Shown here: in pieces, positions 7,001 through 7,685 of the stretch
How the letters are laid out: every line of letters starts with the position of its first letter
Numbering within the stretch: position 1 is the first letter of the stretch
DNA from: Clostridiaceae bacterium OM02-2AC
Lineage (GTDB): Bacteria > Bacillota_I > Bacilli_A > Erysipelotrichales > Erysipelotrichaceae
Length of the DNA: 7,685 nt
Reading direction: 5' to 3'
Assembly (NCBI GenBank): GCA_003481775.1
Contig: QULU01000084.1
Coordinates: forward strand, 1-7,685
Notes under the pieces: generated by a model
Seen by the model: the letters and a program-made list of their open reading frames with translations, nothing else
What the model was told of the DNA's origin: nothing
Databases searched by the model: none
Position numbers and translations under genes: made by a program

Positions 7001-7685
7001 GCTTCATTAAAGATTCACTTCTATTTCCATCAGCATCAATTCGATACCAGTTCCAAACCCCTTGTTGTCCTAATTTTCCGTTCGTTATCTTTGCAGAAAG
7101 TGTTTGTCCATAAGCTGTTGTATTCTGAGTTACACTTAATTCAACAGTACCTCCTACATGAGGATAATCTGTATCAGCTTCCAGTGAATAATCACCCCAT
7201 GCAGAATCTTCATATCCATCCTCTCCTATCTGTTTCACATAGATAAGATATCGCTTATCAGCTTCCAACCCGGTAATGGTCACAGGATTATTACCTCTAG
7301 CAAGAATATCAAATGGTTGAATTTCAGTACCACCTTCAGACAATACATATCCAAATTGATACAATCCTTTTGTGACTGAGGAAGGCATTTTCACAGTCAG
7401 AGAGATATCCTCGCGGCTCACTAATTCCGGTGTGACCTTAGGTTTCTCAGTTGCGGCTTTTTTTACCACTGCATCTGTATACGCTTTGATTGCCCCACTG
7501 GCTCCACCATCATTTTTGGCTGTAGCTTTTACATAGATTTTTTTCCCAACATCTTTTCCTGTTATCAAATAACTGCTTTCATTACCTTCCCGTTTGTCAT
7601 CCTGATCCTTATCATCATCCGTTTTGTGATGCCAACTGTATGTAACATCCGCATCGAATTTGTCCTGTGTAAGCTTTGCATACAG
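1..7685 (-). CDS. Giant modular surface protein with Ig-like, FN3-like and GLUG repeats (partial at both ends)
   Basis: A single minus-strand frame, with codon boundaries at + positions 3, 6, 9 and so on, runs through the window with no stop in 2561 codons. A line-by-line translation found no frameshift. Domains in order are alternating Ig-like and FN3-like modules (residues 1-793), two Ig-like modules (794-1017), a GLUG region (about 1024-1349), a BIG2-like domain (about 1351-1452), a second Ig/FN3 array (1453-2223) and a terminal Ig-Ig-FN3 group (2224-2552). Only seven cysteines are present (576, 839, 1073, 1133, 1192, 1910, 2418), as is common in secreted Gram-positive proteins. These families typically form surface stalks and adhesins, so extracellular binding is the likely role, by inference. 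Start codon, RBS, signal peptide, anchor and stop all lie outside the window, so localisation is not shown directly and no internal ATG should be taken as the start. I do not recognise a named gene. Confidence 0.96.
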   Translation of the reverse strand, partial: MYAKLTQDKFDADVTYSWHHKTDDDKDQDDKREGNESSYLITGKDVGKKIYVKATAKNDGGASGAIKAYTDAVVKKAATEKPKVTPELVSREDISLTVKMPSSVTKGLYQFGYVLSEGGTEIQPFDILARGNNPVTITGLEADKRYLIYVKQIGEDGYEDSAWGDYSLEADTDYPHVGGTVELSVTQNTTAYGQTLSAKITNGKLGQQGVWNWYRIDADGNRSESLMKQNKYTIKDPRDIGMRIEAVYSGDSTQFYAGEISAQSEIVKKAEVDAPADVMEENKIKSTDSTLTFTLPDQDPAEGALGVNERFIIGYSLSENGVPIEYREEGIVKEYQPRTEVVMKNLDRDTTYYLFLRYVEQNEHYKSEWTPASKRVTAKTSKTELQGSLSFIYDNTGATNPIQGEKLIARLDGVNTKEGTWKWTKNVNGEKSNITNFFPEKDDGTYYMIPATEPVGTTYEVTFTPIAGFSGEKKALSTAVQQYVQEQYDAPTIAPKLVKQTDTTLTFQMGEDADADVVYEFQYGKEDSIDAATNKLVETKAYKGTDVTVTGLDRNTPYYIWVRRAKDDNYEASPWCLSNLKMNTEKTSILGYVSIEGNDTAGKELKATYTRANYIPEGDDASGTWTWYREDEGGYIKIATGISSNKTISTYTPTGSDIGKRLKAVYTGTGDFKDDKEAVTTSIKKNVAIDPQITNLSKGNDVDSHLSMEISLNEIDNIWYRIQKQTDLAPNVPLGIEDSVLTKAGWTKASSTSFQVTQDYEKKYFEPNISYTVYIVKQESTETQVSNIISKSIELGVITQSGTIIFSGNEVVGKTITASLKNANNNKGTWKWYKSTTDCGETGSIAAPGVDETAKWEQLSSGYSPSIDSDTSTLTISEDMWKYYVKAEFVPNSDIGYGGTNIQLVNSAYIRKIYNEQITITSDTKDGNGNNTAYSGTKVTATVANWTGDDLSKRFEMYIGDLDPVPHEDDSRTYKDNTMTSTESNWSDRDGRNIYAKLTVPDNIMLYVDEKLNVIKAGTEYESDRILYRSGESISNPTELKSFIEGTGAYSNRAGSYIITQNISLAGVTTAACDNFSGHLDGDYHTITGLSSELLGTVKGNGSTKAVVENIIIKKANIVYKPSVKDGNIGVLCREVYQPAVVRRILVVDATFNTNARTGMLVGQLGLEEYGSSYNPQLSQGADIYDAEISECSTASGVLNNETVNTSTGGFIGFAPTGRVLNNSSVSTEVIGGNWIGGFIGYASRTSKSYLINNYSAAKLKVGNYRNPAIGGAIGGYGTKDFTNNVITNTYYDSTMTSGTNLSDINYGTPKTSSELVGSNLKASFDTYDKSNIWTYKEGYYPILTWLKNSKLSLLYSSTRGSFTSIDNQTGSGDMFTGNLNGSIAIPVDLQGNDFTYKSSDQNVLKITEGGTIIPVGTPEQKATITITYTEPDETIGGSASNTYEFTVKKQVKALTSVSITGTTNPGQILSASASGAKNYQWYRRKHGDTSREIIAGATEAAYTIQPKDIGYEINVDVGAPGYATMSSKFSSVVTSIKPTDLQTTELTDQAVTVKANGIDGAKYEYAYATTEGGNKIIAGHSTSAFKISGLQRNKQYWLFARVAGAEDGSYAPSEWSKAVTIKTEKTNIAGPIKLNGVINAGSTLTASIADTNLQKGNWKIERTKDDGTVTPLTPKTSTDYGLTYELTDADAGSKIKITYSALADTDFDKSVSIETDPILKRSQEAPSQAPVEITAAKKDHSLQVQESVVEAGTTYEFGYRKSASEDIKPVSGGGVTADTPVTISGLERNTTYYIYVRKAEKDLYEPSPWSPAAQLTTDRSSVKNNTITVSGSEKVNQFLTFTVNHKDDNTKDQTGMWVLERVGKDNSNTLVPTTMSVDTQTITYKLVPEDSGYQIKAKFIGIQDYKESCEGKSALIQNDAQHIGDVLPTIQSAGEYNINAIINKVSDDVYEFGYKKEGDSNITPHPVTAAWGKEVAITPLLRETTYTIYVRKAAKTGYDASGWSEGVDSKTQTSTLTGNITYTGTTSVQDILHVTYEQGKYPYAGDDSGGSWQWKLDDVDVPADRGGQSDSLIIEPVDGNPEVTVTYTAKEKSGFQGTITRDFGRVYKKSADVPAAPTVAAQGEDKKKEGSVLHLESADVDEAVYYYLQLSSNDNLPELIAEKDIVDNGAVKDNTDNVERWLKAEASMDIRVPANRTYVVYAARLETRSRMASGINSTRGKLSAKEPLLRDPETEGQITESDPKVVWKTLQEKTLQYSLYGKAPTATWKYYVTKTPEVATTWQNIDAELKALGRVDEVKDNVSYSTFKVPLKYTGFYLKAVLIGVDDYSNQVEYVTKEKLQGKLLTSTAVITHSDSYALLDTLQAEYKFQEISEEDDPSGTFYWYRKKDGMSDPELIKKDAPGTTSSYQTQEADFECYIYAVYVAAPSGQFSGESVTDSVYINHKAAQNTPEAPKILQVNGNSIQFKAISNYNPKGMDKIPQIVVGYQKVNVDGTPADAEITWQKDSDYGDNWFRKLDRRSSYKLYAKFLGTNVYAPSGISAASAIATTENELFDESSLD
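1017..3329 (-). repeat. Second array of alternating Ig-like and FN3-like modules, residues 1453-2223
   Basis: The modules are A5 (1453-1536), B5 (1537-1627), A6 (1628-1723), B6 (1724-1819), A7 (1820-1923), B7 (1924-2011), A8 (2012-2110) and B8 (2111-2223). B5, B6 and B7 keep the diagnostic strand: GLQRNKQYWLFAR from 1590, GLERNTTYYIYVRKA from 1786 and LLRETTYTIYVRKA from 1981. Each closes with S-x-W-S (W1616, W1810, W2004). B8 is divergent: PANRTYVVYAARL from 2194, with no closing Trp. The A cores are W1482 (A5), W1659 (A6), W1858 (A7) and W2053/W2055 (A8). The copies are clearly homologous as protein but well diverged in DNA, so the expansion looks old. A stalk or spacer role is inferred. 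Confidence 0.78.
3330..3635 (-). other. BIG2-like bacterial Ig domain, residues about 1351-1452
   Basis: This segment follows the GLUG region directly. It contains the Y-K-S-S-D-Q-N-V-L-K-I-T stretch at 1397-1408, then G-T-I-I-P-V-G, then A-T-I-T-I-T-Y at 1423-1429, and ends with Y-E-F-T-V-K-K-Q at 1444-1451. The order (S-[SN]-D-x-x-V-L-x-I, G-x-I-x-P-V-G, A-T-I-T-I, x-F-T-V) matches the general plan of group 2 bacterial Ig domains. It differs from the A modules, having no paired-Trp core and no closing D-[IV]-G strand. It occurs once in the window. Its first 40 residues or so are less typical, so the N-terminal boundary is uncertain. It probably caps the solenoid or links it to the next array. 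Confidence 0.6.
3639..4616 (-). repeat. GLUG-type repeat region, predicted beta-solenoid, residues about 1024-1349
   Basis: The region opens with I-S-N-P-T-E-L-K-S-F (1034-1043) and F-S-G-H-L-D-G-D-Y-H-T-I-T-G-L (1076-1090). This resembles the F-x-G-x-[FL]-D-G-x-x-H-x-I-x-G-L entry motif that commonly precedes GLUG repeats. Five glycine-rich turns follow: NIGVL (1128), GMLVG (1159), GGFIG (1209), GGFIG (1237) and GGAIG (1271), each followed by a polar N/S/T-rich strand such as VLNNSSVSTEV. It closes with N-T-Y-Y-D-S (1289-1294), a T-P-K-T-S-S-E-L segment (1309-1316) and W-T-Y-K-E-G-Y-Y-P-I-L-T-W (1334-1346), a typical end for such regions. GLUG repeats occur in secreted proteins, including IgA1-protease (M26) family proteins, but no HExxH zinc motif is seen here. 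A structural or adhesive solenoid is therefore more likely than a peptidase. Confidence 0.82.
4635..5306 (-). repeat. Two consecutive Ig-like modules before the GLUG region, residues 794-1017
   Basis: The first module (794-915) is a clear A type: it has G-T-W-K-W-Y at 828-833, preceded by G-K-T-I-T-A-S-L, and ends with a Y-Y-V-K-A-E-F strand at 883-889. The second (916-1017) starts with ITIT, has G-T-K-V-T-A-T-V at 936-943 where A modules have their second strand, and ends with N-I-Y-A-K-L-T-V at 993-1000. It lacks the paired Trp core and is the weaker call. No B module separates the two, unlike most of the protein. They probably form a rigid or adaptor segment joining the upstream array to the solenoid-like region; that is inference. 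Confidence 0.6.
5307..7685 (-). repeat. Upstream array of alternating Ig-like (A) and FN3-like (B) modules, residues 1-793
   Basis: The modules are A0 (cut by the window edge, 1-76), B1 (77-175), A1 (178-270), B2 (271-380), A2 (381-487), B3 (488-586), A3 (587-688) and B4 (689-793). A modules carry a G-x-W-x-W-Y type core (W211/W213, W421/W423, W625/W627) and end in a D-[IV]-G-[KM] plus beta-strand signature such as DIGKRLKAVY at 657-666. B modules carry a GLDRNT-YYIWVR type strand (GLEADKRYLIYV from 139, NLDRDTTYYLFL from 345, GLDRNTPYYIWV from 551) followed by Y-x-x-S-x-W. B4 is degenerate: it keeps only an N-x-S-Y-T-V-Y-I-V core near 768-776 and lacks the closing Trp. Family-level assignment (bacterial Ig-like plus FN3-like) is by motif and repeat period. 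Exact domain edges are approximate. Confidence 0.8.

Noticed and set aside
1..7685. Pseudogene or frameshifted gene
   Set aside because: Triplet-by-triplet reading of every line in the minus frame found no in-frame stop, and domain motifs remain in one frame from end to end.
1..7685. CRISPR array, tRNA/rRNA, insertion sequence, promoter or terminator
   Set aside because: No short identical direct repeats with spacers, no cloverleaf or rRNA signature and no transposase were seen. The window has no intergenic space, so promoter-like AT-rich words are just codons.
1..7685. A previously undescribed multi-gene system
   Set aside because: Only one gene is present. Its modules belong to recognisable families, so the novelty, if any, is in their arrangement rather than in a new system.

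Overview
The whole 7685-base window lies inside one very large protein-coding gene on the minus strand. Reading + strand triplets from position 3 (the reverse complement is the coding sense), no stop codon occurs in 2561 consecutive codons. The frame is open at both window edges, so the true start lies beyond position 7685 and the true stop lies before position 1. No second gene, RNA gene, mobile element, CRISPR array, promoter or terminator can be supported. The short ORFs in other frames are shadows of this gene.

The product is a giant, modular, cysteine-poor (seven Cys in 2561 residues) protein rich in Thr, Lys, Asp and Gly, of the kind Gram-positive bacteria secrete or display on the surface. 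Residues are numbered from the window's upstream edge (residue 1 = codon 7683-7685). The layout, N- to C-terminal (right to left), is: an array alternating Ig-like (A) and fibronectin-III-like (B) modules, residues 1-793; two consecutive Ig-like modules, 794-1017; a GLUG-type region, about 1024-1349, probably a beta-solenoid; a BIG2-like bacterial Ig domain, about 1351-1452; a second A/B array, 1453-2223; and two consecutive Ig-like modules followed by a last B module, 2224-2552. An A+B pair is about 175-212 residues. This fits a long stalk carrying a solenoid unit in its middle, and suggests adhesion or cell-surface interaction rather than catalysis. That role is inference: no catalytic motif, signal peptide, LPXTG motif or S-layer-homology anchor is inside the window.

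The moderately low GC (hand-counted lines range from about 30 to 57 percent) and the architecture suggest a gut Bacillota, possibly an Erysipelotrichales or Clostridia member. The sequence alone does not settle the species. I see no sign of a new multi-gene system. What merits a second look is the protein itself: its size, the solenoid inside an Ig/FN3 array, the breaks in the A/B alternation, and recurrent A-tracts at module junctions.
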